Shown here: in pieces, positions 1-11,465 of the stretch | Position numbering within the stretch: the stretch's first letter is position 1 | How the letters are laid out: every line of letters starts with the position of its first letter | NCBI GenBank assembly: GCA_963823675.1 | Contig: CAWGMT010000009.1 | Span: 434,001 to 498,000, forward strand | Length of the DNA: 64,000 bases | Direction of reading: 5' to 3' | From: CAWGMT01 sp963823675 | GTDB lineage: Bacteria > Planctomycetota > Planctomycetia > Isosphaerales > Isosphaeraceae | Position numbers and translations under genes: made by a program | The notes under the pieces: generated by a model | Databases searched by the model: none | Told to the model about the DNA's origin: nothing | Seen by the model: only the letters and a program-made list of their open reading frames with translations

Positions 1-469
1 AAGGAAGAGATCGAGAAGGGGTATCCCGAAGAGGCGCTTTTCACGCAGAATGGCCCCAATGAGGCCACGCTCATCGGCGCAGAGCACGTATCCGGTAACC
101 GGAGGCGGCGACTGGATTTGCCGCAAGCCCGGCCACTGGCTTTTCGCCGGCACCGGCATGAAGGAAGGCGAGGGCATTCCGGGGCTAGTCGGCTGGGAGT
201 GGCACGGCGACCCCGCTCCGATCGCGGGACTGGAGGTGATCGCCAGCGGCAAGACGCAATGTCCACGTGCCGATGGCTTCTATACCGCGACAATCTACCC
301 CGGCCCGAAAGGGAATTTTGTCTTCAACGCGTCGACGATCTGGTGGGCCGACGGGGTCGCGGAGCCACCCGGCTACGTCCGTCCCGCTGTGTATACCCGC
401 CCCCAGGGGCCCGATCGCCGGGTCCAGCAGATCACGCGAAACTTGCTCGAGCGGATGCGCGGGTCGTGA
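1..469 (+). CDS. N,N-dimethylformamidase large-subunit-like protein, C-terminal part (partial, one frameshift)
   Basis: The 5' end lies outside the window. The readable part resembles the C-terminal region of N,N-dimethylformamidase beta-subunit-like proteins: a GGDWICRKPGHWLF segment, then GLVGWEWHG and a FVFNASTIWWADG segment near the end. The reading frame starts in frame 1 (KEEIEKGYPEEALF) and moves to frame 2 near base 109, where one extra base in ccggtaaccggagg breaks the frame. No active-site residue can be assigned from this fragment. Members of the family hydrolyse small amides, but many planctomycete relatives are secreted and uncharacterised, so the substrate is unknown. A 207-base gap without a gene follows. 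Confidence 0.5.
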   Translation, partial: RKRSRRGIPKRRFSRRMAPMRPRSSAQSTYPVTGGGDWICRKPGHWLFAGTGMKEGEGIPGLVGWEWHGDPAPIAGLEVIASGKTQCPRADGFYTATIYPGPKGNFVFNASTIWWADGVAEPPGYVRPAVYTRPQGPDRRVQQITRNLLERMRGS

Positions 470-676
470 CTTGCCAGGTTTCGCTCGACCGAGGCCGCCG
501 GGTGCCGCCGCGGCCGGGTGGCCCCGGTCTTGACCCGGCGTCGGCCGGTCACGTATCGTCGGGTGACGACTGGCAGGTCTGGTCCAGGATTCGTGCCGGA
601 TGGATCGGGCCCTGCCGCGCAATTCCGCGAACGACCCCGCGCCGGGTCCGCCCGCTGATCAAGCCGAGCCCGTCTC

Positions 677-3623
677 ATGCCCTTCCGACTCGCCCGCTGG
701 ATCCGCTCGATCATCGCGCTCTTTCTGCTCGGGATCATCGTCGCCTCGGCGGGCGCCGGTTACCAGCATTATGCGCGCTGGCGCGCCGAATCGGCGCTGG
801 CCCAGGCGCGTCGCGAGGTCGCCGTCGGGGCTTTTCGGGCCCGCCCGCGACCGGCTCTTGGCGCTCTCCTGCATCCGCACCCGGGCGTGACGAGGTCGAC
901 TACCTGATCGGGGTCTGCGAGGCGGCCCAGGGCGATTCGGTCGCGGCCATCGGAACATGGGGGCGAATCCCGCCAAGGTCGCGTTATGCGGCGCGCGCCG
1001 CGGTGCGGCGAGTCCGGCTGGCCCTGCCGCTCGGCCACTTTGCTGCGGCCGAGGATCTCGCCGCCGCGTTCGACGATCCGCAGTTCGCCGCGGAAGCCCG
1101 TCAGACCTGTGCCTTCATCTTGAAGGTCGAAGGCCGCGCCGCGGAAGCGCGCCGGGTTTTCGAGGACGGTTGGCGCTATATGCCGAGCGCCGTCGCGTCA
1201 CTCCGGGAGATCTGGCGCCTCGATCACCAGCCGCTCGACGTCGAGCTTAGCCGCGACGAGCTCACCAGGGCCGGCGCCAAGGTTCCGGACGACGATCGCG
1301 TCTGGCTGGGCCGGGCGAATCTGGCCATCTGGGAAGGTCGGTTCGACGAAGCGGCCCGATGGCTCGACCAGTGTCTCCACCGCCGCGCCGCCGACCCGGC
1401 CGTCTGGCGTGCCTGGCTGTTCCGCGCCAGGCCGCCGATGACTCCGCTTGCGCTCTGGCGGGCTCTCGAGCACCTCACGACCGCCGATCTCGAGGCCACC
1501 GAGCTGCCGGCGATCCGCGCCTGGCTCGCGAGCCGCTCCGGCCGGCCTGACCTGGAGCGGCCGGCGCTGGAGGAGCGGGTCAAGCTGCGGCCCGAGGATC
1601 TTGCGTCATACGACCGGCTCGCCGCGCTCTGCGCCGGCACGCCCGACGCGCCTCCGCTGGCGGAGTGCGCGCGCCGAGGTGGTTCGCGCCGCCGCCCGCA
1701 CCAGCGAGCTGTTATTCGGCGACGACCCCGTCGGCCACGCGGCCGAGCTCGCCCGCAAGAGCGAAGAACTCGGCCGCCGGTTCGACGCCCGTTGCTGGTG
1801 GACGCTTCACGCCCAGGCACACCCCGGCAGTGCGGAGGCAGCCGCGGCGCTGGCCCGGCTCGGCGCCCTGGCACCCGACCCCGCCACGCCGCCACGCACG
1901 CTGGCCGCGCTGTTCGCGGCGTACAGGCCGGCCGCTGCCGCGCCGTCCGCGGCTCCGCGTTCCGCCCGCTCCGGCGAGCCGCCCCGGTTCCGCGATGATG
2001 CCGCCGTCTTCCGGGCTGCGTTTCGTCTACGAGACCGGTGGAACGCCCCGGACGCCCCCGATGATGATGGGCGGCGGCGTCGCCCTGCTCGACTACGATG
2101 GCGACGGCTGGCTCGACGTGTACTGTCTCCAGGGTGGCGTCTTCCCCCCGGTGGCCGGTCCCGCGTCCCCGGCTGGTGGCGACCGGCTGTTCCGCAACCG
2201 GGGCGACGGCACCTTCGACGACGCCACCGCCCGCGCCGGCCTCGTGGGCGTCCCGGGTGGATACGGCTATGGCGCGGCCGTCGGCGACGTCGACCGCGAT
2301 GGCCATCCCGACCTCCTGGTCACGCGATGGCGGTCCTACGCCCTTTATCGCAACAACGGGAACGGCACGTTCGCGGACGTCACCGATCGCTGGGGCTTGG
2401 GCGGCGACCGCGACTGGCCGACCTCCGCGGCATTCGCCGACCTGGACAACGACGGCGACCTTGATCTCTACGTCTGCCACTATCTCAGGTTCAACCCCGC
2501 CGACCCGGCCGCTTCCAGCCGGATGCCGGGGCTCTCCCCGCTCGCCTATTCTCCCCTGATGTACGAGTCCGTTCCCGACCATTTGTTCCGCAACGACGGC
2601 GGCCGGTTCGTCGACGTCTCGCAAGAGGCGGGGATCGCCGACCCGCAGGGACGGGGCCTTGGCGTCGTCGCCTGCGACCTCGACGACGACGGTCGTGTCG
2701 ATCTATTCGTGGCCAACGACCTGACTGCCAACGCCCTCTACCTCAACCGGGGCGGACTCCGGTTCGAGGAGACCGGCCACCTCGCCGGCGTCGCCGCCAG
2801 CGCGCTGGGAGGATACCAGGCCGGCATGGGCATTGCGTGCGGCGATATCGACGGCGACGGCCGGCCCGACCTGGCGGTGACCAATTTCTTCGGAGAGTCG
2901 ACCAGCCTGTTCCACAATGAGGGCGGCGGCCTGTTCCTTGACCGCTCCGACCAGTCGGGCCTGGCCTTGGCCAGTCGCTACCGCCTCGGTTTCGGCGCGG
3001 CGTTTCTGGATACCCGCAACCTCGGCCGCCTCGATCTGGCGACGGCCAACGGCCACGTCGTCGACAACCGCCCGAAGGCGCCTTTCGCGATGCCGGCCCA
3101 GTTACTTCTGGGATCCGGCGACGGGCGGTTCGTCGACGCCTCGGACATTGCCGGGGAGCTCTGGTCGATCCCCCGGGTCGCCCGCGGGTTGGCCGTCGGC
3201 GATCTCGACAACGACGGCCGGCTCGACCTGGTGATCGTCGCGCAGGACGGACCGCTCGTCTTCGGCCACAATCAGTCGCCGCCGCGGCATTTCGTGACCG
3301 TCGCCCTCGAGGGCCGGGCCTCCAACCGCGACGCCGTCGGCGCCAGAGTGCTTGTCCGGTCCGGACAGCACCGCCAGGTCGCCTGGCGCATGGGCGGCGG
3401 GAGCTACCTATCGGCGTCGGATCCGCGGCTCCATTTCGGGCTCGACGGCTCGGACCGGGTCGATGTCCTCGAGGTCGCGTGGCCGTCCGGAAAGGTCGAC
3501 CGGTTCACCGCGCTGGCCGCCGATCGTGCCTATCAAATCCGCGAAGGTGACCCGCAGCCAACGGTCATCAATCGCCGCGCGGACGGGCTCTCCGATCCGC
3601 TCCAAGTCATCCCATCGCGATGA
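677..3623 (+). CDS. TPR-like plus FG-GAP/ASPIC-UnbV repeat protein (CRTAC1-like), three frameshifts
   Basis: The N-terminus has one transmembrane or signal-anchor segment (ALFLLGIIVASAGAGY). Next come alpha-helical repeats of TPR type, roughly bases 900-1980. After base 2000 come repeated calcium-binding FG-GAP/VCBS blades, each with a DxDxDG-type loop (DYDGDGWLDVY, DLDNDGDLDLY, DIDGDGRPDLA, DLDNDGRLDLV). The end matches an ASPIC/UnbV domain (GRASNRDAVGARVLV, VAWPSGKVDRF). The frame changes near 840, 1670 and 2000, so four reading-frame pieces make up one protein. Proteins of this type are common in Planctomycetota and are thought to be exported adhesins or scaffolds; the exact function is unknown. 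The start at 677 gives the membrane segment, but its ribosome binding site is weak. Confidence 0.75.
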
Positions 3624-3671
3624 CGATTCGCCACCGGCCCAAGGGCGAGGCCGGGTCTTGCCGATCACCGG

Positions 3672-4460
3672 TCATCGCCGTTCGGCAAAGACGATCCATC
3701 CCCCGGCTCGGAAGCTGGGCAAGAACCAGGGCGCCGGGATCGGCGCGCTTGAGACCTCATCGAGGGCCACGACATCCCTGATCCGCAAGCCTGCCTGGTT
3801 GAGCTCGTGCTTCAGCTCGCCCCAGCGGTAGAGATGGACCCGCATTCCGGGGATGCCGCGATAATCCATGCGGCGATCGCCGAATTGCGGACGGTCGAAG
3901 AGTGCCCGCCACGCCTGGGTTCGGAGCCAGTTCCGCCCGTCGCTGTCGCGCAAGTTGAGCCAGAAGTTATGGGCATGAAGCGCGAGCTGCCCGCCCCTGC
4001 GCAGAACCCGGGCGGCTTCCGCCAGGGCGCCGAGGCGGTGGGCGCGGCCGCGAATCATACCCAAGGTGCTGAACATCGAGAGCGCATATTCGAAGGTCTC
4101 ATCGGGAAGGCAGGCAAGCCGGCACAGGTTGGCCTGGGCGCAAACCAGCGCGATCCCCGACTCTCGGGCCTTGGCCTGGACCATCTCGAGCATCGGGCGT
4201 GAAAGGTCAACCGCAACCACCGAAAATGACCTGCCCGCGAAGCGCAGGGCATGCCGACCCGCGCCGCAACCGAGGTCGACGAGCTTGCCCGGGACAATAA
4301 ACCGCTCGTCGAGCGCGCGCACATCGGCTTCGAAGAGTGGATGACCCGCGAAGTAAGCGTCCTCCTCCGCGGCGAGGCGAGGAGTCTGCGTGTACTGCCA
4401 GAGGGGCCCGTCAACCCCCTGCGGCATCTGCCAGGCCGGTGGCACCCGTGTGTAGTTCAT
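3672..4460 (-). CDS. Class I SAM-dependent methyltransferase
   Basis: A Rossmann-fold methyltransferase of 262 residues. Motif I (VDLGCGAGRH) is at about residues 61-70 and is followed by the acidic motif II region (VVAVDLSRPMLE). LRRGGQLALHAH in the second half is the usual post-III strand. The substrate cannot be told. The start at MNYTRVPPAW was chosen because the longer form, from about 4538, would overlap the divergently transcribed response regulator; the ribosome binding site is not decisive. It converges on the FG-GAP gene and may be independent of its neighbours. Confidence 0.75.
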   Translation of the reverse strand: MNYTRVPPAWQMPQGVDGPLWQYTQTPRLAAEEDAYFAGHPLFEADVRALDERFIVPGKLVDLGCGAGRHALRFAGRSFSVVAVDLSRPMLEMVQAKARESGIALVCAQANLCRLACLPDETFEYALSMFSTLGMIRGRAHRLGALAEAARVLRRGGQLALHAHNFWLNLRDSDGRNWLRTQAWRALFDRPQFGDRRMDYRGIPGMRVHLYRWGELKHELNQAGLRIRDVVALDEVSSAPIPAPWFLPSFRAGGWIVFAERR

Positions 4461-4588
4461 TGGGCATTGGTTGAAGGCTGCGATTCGCCAGGTTGACAAA
4501 CCTTTGCGCAGCATAGGCCGGAACGCGTTACGATACAATGACCCGAACCGCGTGTTTCAGGCGAGCTGCCACTCTTCGGGGCGAGACG

Positions 4589-5323
4589 ATGGTTGACGCG
4601 ACGATCACCGAGGGAGAGGCCCGGCAGTTAAGTGCCTCGATCCTGCTGGTGGATGACGATGTCGAGCTCTGCGAGCTGCTGGGAGAGTTCTTCGCACGGC
4701 GGGGGATCCGGCTTGAAACCGTGCACGACGGCCGCCGCGGTCTGGCGCGCGCCGTGAGCGGCGACCACGACCTGCTGCTCCTGGACGTGATGATGCCGGG
4801 GCTAGACGGGTTCGAGCTTTTGCGGCTGCTTCGCCGCCAGAGCCAGGTCCCGGTCATCATGCTCACGGCCCGGACGACCCAAATTGACCGCGTCACCGGT
4901 CTGGACGCGGGAGCCGACGATTACTTGCCCAAGCCGTTCGGGACCGCGGAGCTGGTCGCCCGGATCCGGGCCGTATTACGCCGGTCCGGCCGGCTCGCCA
5001 AGGAACCCGACGTCCTGGAAGTCGGCGGAGTCAGGCTCATCCCGTCCGCGAGGGAAGCCACCTCCGGCGGCGTCTCGCTGCCACTCACGACCGTCGAATA
5101 CGACATCCTGGAGTACCTGGTGAGCGCCGCGGGCCGCGTGGTTTCGCGCGACGAGCTGACGGCCGCGCTCTACCGGCGGCGCGCGACCAAATTCGACCGG
5201 ACCCTCGACATGCACATCTGCAACCTGAGGAAGAAGCTGGACCGTTACGGGGCGCTGATCGGAACGGTCCGCGGCGTCGGTTACCTATTCCGCTCGGTGC
5301 CCGAGCCGCCTGGAAACACCTGA
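4589..5323 (+). CDS. OmpR/PhoB-family response regulator (CpxR-like)
   Basis: A receiver domain is followed by a winged-helix trans_reg_C domain, 244 residues in all. The acidic pocket is at residues 22-24 (VDDD), the phosphoacceptor is D66 in LLLLDVMMPG, and the conserved lysine is K115 in YLPKPF. The DNA-binding half ends with the typical LDMHICNLRKKL and TVRGVGYLF segments. The ATG at 4589 is preceded by a GGGGCGAG ribosome binding site, and the earlier in-frame ATG at 4538 is not. The kinase gene begins one base after the stop codon, so the pair is an operon and the regulator is presumably phosphorylated by that kinase. Confidence 0.92.
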   Translation: MVDATITEGEARQLSASILLVDDDVELCELLGEFFARRGIRLETVHDGRRGLARAVSGDHDLLLLDVMMPGLDGFELLRLLRRQSQVPVIMLTARTTQIDRVTGLDAGADDYLPKPFGTAELVARIRAVLRRSGRLAKEPDVLEVGGVRLIPSAREATSGGVSLPLTTVEYDILEYLVSAAGRVVSRDELTAALYRRRATKFDRTLDMHICNLRKKLDRYGALIGTVRGVGYLFRSVPEPPGNT

Positions 5324-5324
5324 A

Positions 5325-6683
5325 ATGCGGACGATATTCGCCAAGGTCCTGCTCTGGTCCCTCGGGACGTTCGCGCTGTCTCTGGTCGCCTACGCGGTGA
5401 TCTGGCGAGCCCTCGAGCGCCGCGGCGGCCCTCGGCAGGGCGATCCATTCCCGCGGATGATCGAAATGGTCGAGGACGACGCCTGCCGGGCTTACGAGGA
5501 AGGAGGGCCACAGCGGCTGGCGGCACAGCTTCGCCGGCTCGACTCCTATCTCGCCGGCGACCATCTCCTGACGGACGCCCGCGGCCGCAACCTGGTCACC
5601 GGGGCGGATCGTTCCGCGCTCCTTGCAGAGGAAGCTCCCCAGCAAAACCGCGCCGAGTTCCGCAAACGAGAGCCAATTCGTCCCCGTCCGGCCCGGTTGC
5701 CGGACGGCCGGACGGTCTTCATCGGCAAGCCGTGCGACGGCCGTTACCGGTTCATCTCGATCGTACAACCCTGGTTTGAGCCGCCGAACATCCTACCTTA
5801 CTATGGCGCGATCGTTCTGGTCATCGTCATGATGGGCTCGGTTCTCTCCGCGCACCTGGCGGCGCCCTTGAAGCGATTGAGGGCGGTTGTTGACCGGTTC
5901 GGCGGAGGCGATCTGGCGGCAAGGGCCGGCTCGATGCGCAAGGACGAGATCGGCGAGCTGTCGCGTGCGTTCGACGAAATGGCCGGGCGGATTCAAATCC
6001 TGCTCGATGCCGAGCGGCGGCTGCTACAGGACGTTTCGCATGAGCTGCGGTCTCCCCTCGCCCGGCTCGACGTGGCTGTCGATCTTGCCCTTACCAGCGA
6101 AGACCCGAGCGATCTTTTGGGCCGCATCAAACGCGACATCAGCCGGCTTTCCGTCCTCGTGGATGAGCTGTTGCAGCTCACGCGAGCCGAAGGCGACCCC
6201 GCGGCCCACAAGATGGAGGAACTCCACCTGGGCGACCTGATTCACGGACTGATCGAGGACTGCGCGCTCGAGGCGGAGTCAAGAGGCTGCGCTCTGGTTT
6301 TCGACCATGAGCAGCCGCTATGCATAAGCGGAGAACCCGAGCTCCTTCGCCGCGCGATCGAGAACGTGGTGCGAAACGCCATCCGGCACGCACCGCAGGG
6401 AACGACGGTCGAGATCGGCCTGGAGAAACAGGGCGATCGGGCTGCGATTCAGGTGCGAGATCACGGGCCCGGTGTTCCGGACGACCTGTTGGCGGCGATC
6501 TTCGAGCCGTTCTTCCGGGTCGAGGGCCACCGCAGCCGTGCCAGCGGCGGGATCGGGCTCGGCCTGGCCATCGCCCGGCGGGCCGTCAACCTCCACCAGG
6601 GGCGAATCATAGCGCGCAACGCGACGCCCGGGCTGCTCATCTCGATCGAGATTCCCCTCGCGCAAACGAGCGCGGCAGCGTAA
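5325..6683 (+). CDS. CpxA-like membrane sensor histidine kinase
   Basis: A 452-residue HAMP histidine kinase. One transmembrane helix lies at about residues 5-27 and a second at 160-177, enclosing a periplasmic sensor of about 130 residues. HAMP follows (about 178-230), then the H-box DVSHELRSPL with H239, an N-box (NVVRNAIRHA), and G-boxes (DHGPGVPDD, GGIGLGLAIARRAV). ATP binding and autophosphorylation are therefore expected. The ATG is one base downstream of the regulator stop, consistent with translational coupling. The signal is unknown; CpxA-type sensors usually respond to envelope state. Confidence 0.92.
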   Translation: MRTIFAKVLLWSLGTFALSLVAYAVIWRALERRGGPRQGDPFPRMIEMVEDDACRAYEEGGPQRLAAQLRRLDSYLAGDHLLTDARGRNLVTGADRSALLAEEAPQQNRAEFRKREPIRPRPARLPDGRTVFIGKPCDGRYRFISIVQPWFEPPNILPYYGAIVLVIVMMGSVLSAHLAAPLKRLRAVVDRFGGGDLAARAGSMRKDEIGELSRAFDEMAGRIQILLDAERRLLQDVSHELRSPLARLDVAVDLALTSEDPSDLLGRIKRDISRLSVLVDELLQLTRAEGDPAAHKMEELHLGDLIHGLIEDCALEAESRGCALVFDHEQPLCISGEPELLRRAIENVVRNAIRHAPQGTTVEIGLEKQGDRAAIQVRDHGPGVPDDLLAAIFEPFFRVEGHRSRASGGIGLGLAIARRAVNLHQGRIIARNATPGLLISIEIPLAQTSAAA

Positions 6684-7286
6684 CCTCGCGCCTTTGCCAC
6701 CGTTACAGATGCGACCCGCCGTCGCGCCACAAAATCCAAAATCGGCGGCGGATCGTTTTTTGTGGACAGCTACCATGAGTGCAGGTTACACTACACCGGT
6801 TCGCATTTTATTGATCGGTCAATTCGACAACTTTCTGATTCTTATCTTTTTATTCGTCTCGTGACAGGTCGCCGTCGGGAGTCCGCGGTCGCCGTTGGTC
6901 CGATTCGAGGCTCATGCCATCATCGTCTTTTTGAGCGGGCCTCGGTGCGGAAGCCGGACGGAATGTTGGTCACTGATGCGATCGTCATCGGAATTTCCGT
7001 GTGAAAGGACGGTGTTACGTGAGCGAGAGCATGGACATCTCACGCCAGCGTCTGGCCGAGTTCCTCGCGGCCCGGCTGCGTGCCACTCGCACCGACAAGA
7101 AGGAACGCCAAGATCTGGCTCAAGACGCTCATCCGCTGGGCATTGTCCGCCCCGAGGAAAAAGCGGTCGCGTCGCCCGAATAGAACCTCTACGGACGCGG
7201 ATGTGATGGTCCCGGCCGGAGTTGAATCGGCTTGGGAGCTAGAGAGCGTTGCATGAAGACGCTATCGAACGCGCTGTGAATCACGA
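6684..7286. other. Intergenic region without a convincing gene
   Basis: Six hundred bases between the kinase and the convergent amylase gene. It contains an AT-rich stretch (about 6770-6860) that is unusual for this window and could hold a promoter. A 50-60 codon open frame from about 7033 has no ribosome binding site or recognisable family. No repeat or RNA gene is seen. Confidence 0.4.
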
Positions 7287-8766
7287 TCACTGCCATGTCT
7301 GTCCGCTTGAAGTGGTGTTGCCAGGATGCGCGGATCTCGGTGCCAGGTTCAACTCGCGCAAGGCTCCTTGTTCGACCGTGAACGTCGTGTGACTCCAGCA
7401 TTCCGCCAGGATCGTCCCTTCCGGAAGCAGGCTGCAAAGCGGCAGGTCGAGTCGCCGGCTATGCCGGCTGGCGTTGAAGACCGCGATCACGGTCTCTTGC
7501 GCCAGTTGCCGGCTCACGGCGATCACGGCATCCTTGGCCCAGAGGAACCGGATCGATCCGCGCCGCAAGGCCGGGCGGTCGCGCCGCAGGGCGATGAGCC
7601 GCTGAAATGCGTGCAGCAGTTCCGTATCCCAGGTCTCGGTCTTGTGCCAGGGGAATGCACCTCGGTTGGCCGGGTCGTGGCCACCTGACATCCCGATCTC
7701 GTCGCCGTAGTAAACCGATGGCGCGCCTGGGTATATCATCTGGAAGGTTGTCGCCAGCTCGAGTGCCGACTTGTCGCCGCGTGCCAGCGTGACGAACCGT
7801 GCCATGTCGTGACTGCCAAGCAGGTTAAGCATCGCGCTTGAGACGTTCGGGTGATAGAGATCAAGCAGTCGTTCGATTGACTGACGGAACGCCAGGCGCG
7901 GTCGAAGGTCCCACGGGGTAGAGGCTGGTCTTCCGCAGGTCGTCCTCGCTGTGCGACTCGCCGATGAAGAAGGCGATACAGGCTCGGGTGAACTGATAGT
8001 TCATCACGGCGTCCCACATGTCGCCCTTCAGCCAGCGCTCGGCGTCGGTCCAGATCTCGCCGACGATGTAGGCCTCGGGGTTGGACCGCCGGATGCGGGT
8101 GCGGAACTCGCGCCAGAACGAGTCGTCATCGATCTCGCCGGGCACGTCCAGCCGCCAGCCGTCGATGCCAAACTCGATCCATTTGCAGCCGACTCCCCAC
8201 AAGAACTCGCGTACCTCGGGACAGGCCGTGTTGAATTTCGGCAACGCGGGCAACCCCCACCATGCTTGATAGTTCAGGGGTTTTTGCCTGTCGTAGGCGT
8301 TGAGCGGAAACCCCTTGATCGTGAACCAGTCGAGGTACGCCGAATCCGGGCCGTTCTCCATGATGTCGTGAAACGGGAAGAAGCCCCGGCTGGCGTGGTT
8401 GAACACGCCATCGAGCACGACTCGCATGCCGCGGCCGTGCGCTAGATCGAGCAATCGCCGCAGCGCTCGATTGCCCCCCAGCATGGGGTTGACCTTGTCG
8501 TAGTCATGCGTGTGATAACGATGGTTGGATGCCGACTGGAAGATGGGAGTGAAGTAGAGGGCTGTGATCCCCAGGTCGCAAAGGTAATCCAGGTGCTCGA
8601 CGACCCCGATCAGGTCGCCCCCCTGATAACCGTGATAGGTCGGCGGAGATCCCCATTCGTCCAGGTGTCTGGGCTTGGCCACCGTCAGACTGCTGGCAAA
8701 GCGATCCGGAAAGATCTGGTAGAAGACCGCGTCGCGAACCCAATCGGGCGTCTGCGGATCATTCAC
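7287..8766 (-). CDS. GH13 alpha-amylase family glycosidase (neopullulanase/cyclomaltodextrinase-like), one frameshift
   Basis: A (beta/alpha)8 GH13 enzyme acting on alpha-1,4/1,6 glucans. All conserved regions are visible: DGVFNH (region I), DGWRLDVPGE with the nucleophile Asp (region II), IVGEIW with the acid/base Glu (region III) and LLGSHDMARF with the transition-state Asp (region IV). The sequence begins at DWVRDAVFYQIFPDRF, the start of the catalytic domain, so the N-terminal domain of classical neopullulanases is missing. The frame changes near 7912. The proposed start is a GTG at 8766 with GGAG upstream; a longer start reaching into the preceding gene cannot be excluded. It lies just downstream of the hydrolase-like gene on the same strand. 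Confidence 0.8.
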
Positions 8767-8851
8767 GGGCCACTCCGGGAGCGAGTTTTGCTGAAGATCC
8801 TCGCGCGCGATGACGTCGCCCGCCAGAGCGACTGGCCCCTGGCCGCCAAAG

Positions 8852-11186
8852 TCAACCGGCCGAGAAGCGATACCAGTAGATCTGCTGACGGTCGCCGCGC
8901 AGCCGGAGATCCTCAAGCATTGATTCGACGTCGGGCTTGACTTTGGTTTGACGAAGCAGTGACCGGCCATTGATGCGGATTTCCGGTTTGCGCTTGAAGT
9001 CGATCATCTTGGGGCTCAGCCACACGTCGAGGCGCTTGATGCCCTTGATGTCCAACATGATCAGGTTGCTGAGCTTGCTCGATTTCATCTTGATCGTGGC
9101 CGGGTTGAGGTTCTGGCCCAAAATGTTCGACAGCCTCGGGCGCGGTCACGCGCCCGGGACCGAACTCGCGAATCACCACCCCGTAGAATCGGTCGTCGCC
9201 GGTGCGGGCCGAGACGACCTCGAACGCTCTGGGAAACGCCTCGCGGCGGCGGCGGTCCATCCAGTCGAACGCGCTCGGGATTTCCTCAGGGAATTCCTCC
9301 AGGCCGCGGCGGAGGTACTCGGCGTACGTGACGTCCCAGGTTTTGAGAATCAGCGGCTTGACGTAGCTGTTGAAAACCACTTCGTTCGACGCCGGAGCCA
9401 GGTCGCCCAGCACGACGAGAAGCGGCAGGTGCTCGTGGTGCGGTAGATACCGCGGGACGTACTTGGCCGGAAAGCCGGAGATGACGACGACGCCGGCGAA
9501 TAGATCGGGATGGGCAAGCCCGTAGTCCCATGCCATATTCGCGCCCGTAAGCTGGCCGGCGACGTAAACCCGGTCGCTGTCGATCGCGTAGCGCTTGCGA
9601 GCGTCGCGCAGCGCCAGCTCGACCGCCGCGTGCTCACTGGGCGTGTACCGATAATCCGGCGACTGGCCGGCGAGACAGTACTGAGGAGCGATCAGGATGT
9701 AGCCGCGGCGCATCGCTTCGGCTTTCCACGCGTCGATCGCCTTTTCGGGCCCGTCGCCGGAATGCAGCACAACCAGCGCCGGATAGCTGCGCAGGGGATG
9801 ATATTCCGGCGGCAGGCAGACCGCATACACGGTTTTCTCGGCGTTATCGTCCTCGATCAGGCTGTGGGTGATTGTCTTTTCGGTCTCGACCCCGTCAACG
9901 TGCCGGGGCGGCGGCATGAGCTGGGCGATCTTCGTCAAGAGCTCGAGATCGTGAATCGCTTGAGCCGAGTCCATTGCGACCGGCCAGTCGAGGGCCGCGA
10001 TCGCGGCGGCCTGGTTGCTTCGCCCCGCCGGATCCTTGCCCACCAGATATTCGCGAACGAGGGCCCTTGCTTTCCACAGGGTCTCGGCTTCCTTGAGGTT
10101 CGGCACGGCCGATTCATGACCCACAACATACCCCGACATCGCCAGCGCGAACTGGGCTTCGTCGTTGGTACCGCTCGCCGCTTTGGCCTTCCGCCAGGCC
10201 GCGAACCGCTCTCGGACCGCATCCGGCGCGTCGGCGAGGGCCTTCAGCACCTCGGCCAGCGGTTCCCTCCAGAAGCCACGCGCCGAGCTCGGCAGGCTAC
10301 CCGAAAGCTGGCGCAGCTCCAGGCCCAGCTTCCGGTCGGCGTCGCGTTCTTGCTCGAAGCGACGCTGGATGTCGCGGACCTCGATCAGAAGCTCGGTCCC
10401 GATTTCCTTGTCCTTGAACGAGTTCAGTAGACTGGCGATCCGCCTGAATTGCAGCGCCTTCTTTGCCAGCTCGATTTCGGACCGGCGCTGGGTGGCCTCG
10501 GCCTGGATGATGAAGGCCCGCGCACCGGCCGCTCGTTCCTTGAGGTCGCCCTGCGGGAAGTCGCGGATCAGGCGGTCGAGCTCGGTCTTGGCTTCGGCAT
10601 ACCAACCGACGTCCATCAGGAACCGGATCACGCGCTCGCGCTCGGCGCCGTTCTTCTGCTCGACTTTACCCAGCAGGGCAATAACGACTTTGCGCGGCAC
10701 CTGGTTGGTCTCGACCTGTCCGAGCCAGAATCCGTCAATGCCGCGATACTTGACAATGTGCGGCCCGATCTCGATGATCGCCTGCTCCATGCGGATCGAT
10801 CGGTTCAACCGCGATCCTTCGTAACGGAACGAGCGGCGCCCCAGGTCATCCCAGGGGTCGGCATGCACGCTCAAGACTTCGTGGGGCATCACGCCGCCGT
10901 GCACGGTCATGGGCTGATTTAATTGAAACCGCTCGCCGGTTCGTAAGGCGTTGTCTGGCTCGATCTTCTCGATTTTGGAATCTCGGACCACGACCCGTTT
11001 CAAGCCGTCCCAGATGAAGACCAGAGTGTTATTGTCACGGTCGGGAGCTCCCTGGCTGCGATAGACAATACCGCTCTTCATGATGATCGAGTCGGCCCGG
11101 CAAGGCGCCACGCCTTCCAGCGCGCGGGCGGCACCCACGGCGACGAGACACCCCAACACCACCGCGATCGGACGATTTCGTCTCAT
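8852..11186 (-). CDS. Secreted planctomycete protein with a C-terminal alpha/beta-hydrolase-like domain, one frameshift
   Basis: The start is the ATG at 11186 with GGAG 9 bases upstream, giving a signal peptide (MRRNRPIAVVLGCLVAVGAA). About 450 residues of mostly helical, coiled-coil-rich sequence follow. An alpha/beta-hydrolase-like module similar to PHB-depolymerase/esterase D folds comes next (PALVVLHSGDGPEKAI, DSDRVYVAGQLTGANMA, FAGVVVISGF). In the position of the usual GxSxG elbow the sequence reads GQLTG, so the nucleophilic serine appears to be absent and the domain may be catalytically inactive. The frame changes near 9110, after which a further 85 or so residues end in QQIYWYRFSAG. 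The function is unknown. Confidence 0.65.
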
Positions 11187-11465
11187 GCTGGGCTCCGTCT
11201 TGCTCGCAAAACGCAACCTGGTTCTCTCCCTTCCTCGTTCCAGACAATCCTCCATAATGCTTATTGTGACAGCCTGGCCAAACAGGTCAAGCCGCTGCGT
11301 TCCTGGACGAGCCCGCCAGGCCGGTTATTCGGCACCAGGGTATGCCTCGACTCCCGGATCGTCGCCGGTGCCGACTTGGGCGGTGGCAAGCCGTAACCGA
11401 AATGCGTAGGCTGAGTAATTGGAACCGATTGGTGGCGACGGCTTCGGAAAGCTCTGGTGACCTCA

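Noticed and set aside
7001..7183. Sixty-codon frame between the kinase and amylase genes.
   Set aside because: No ribosome binding site, no similarity and ordinary codon pattern for non-coding GC-rich DNA.
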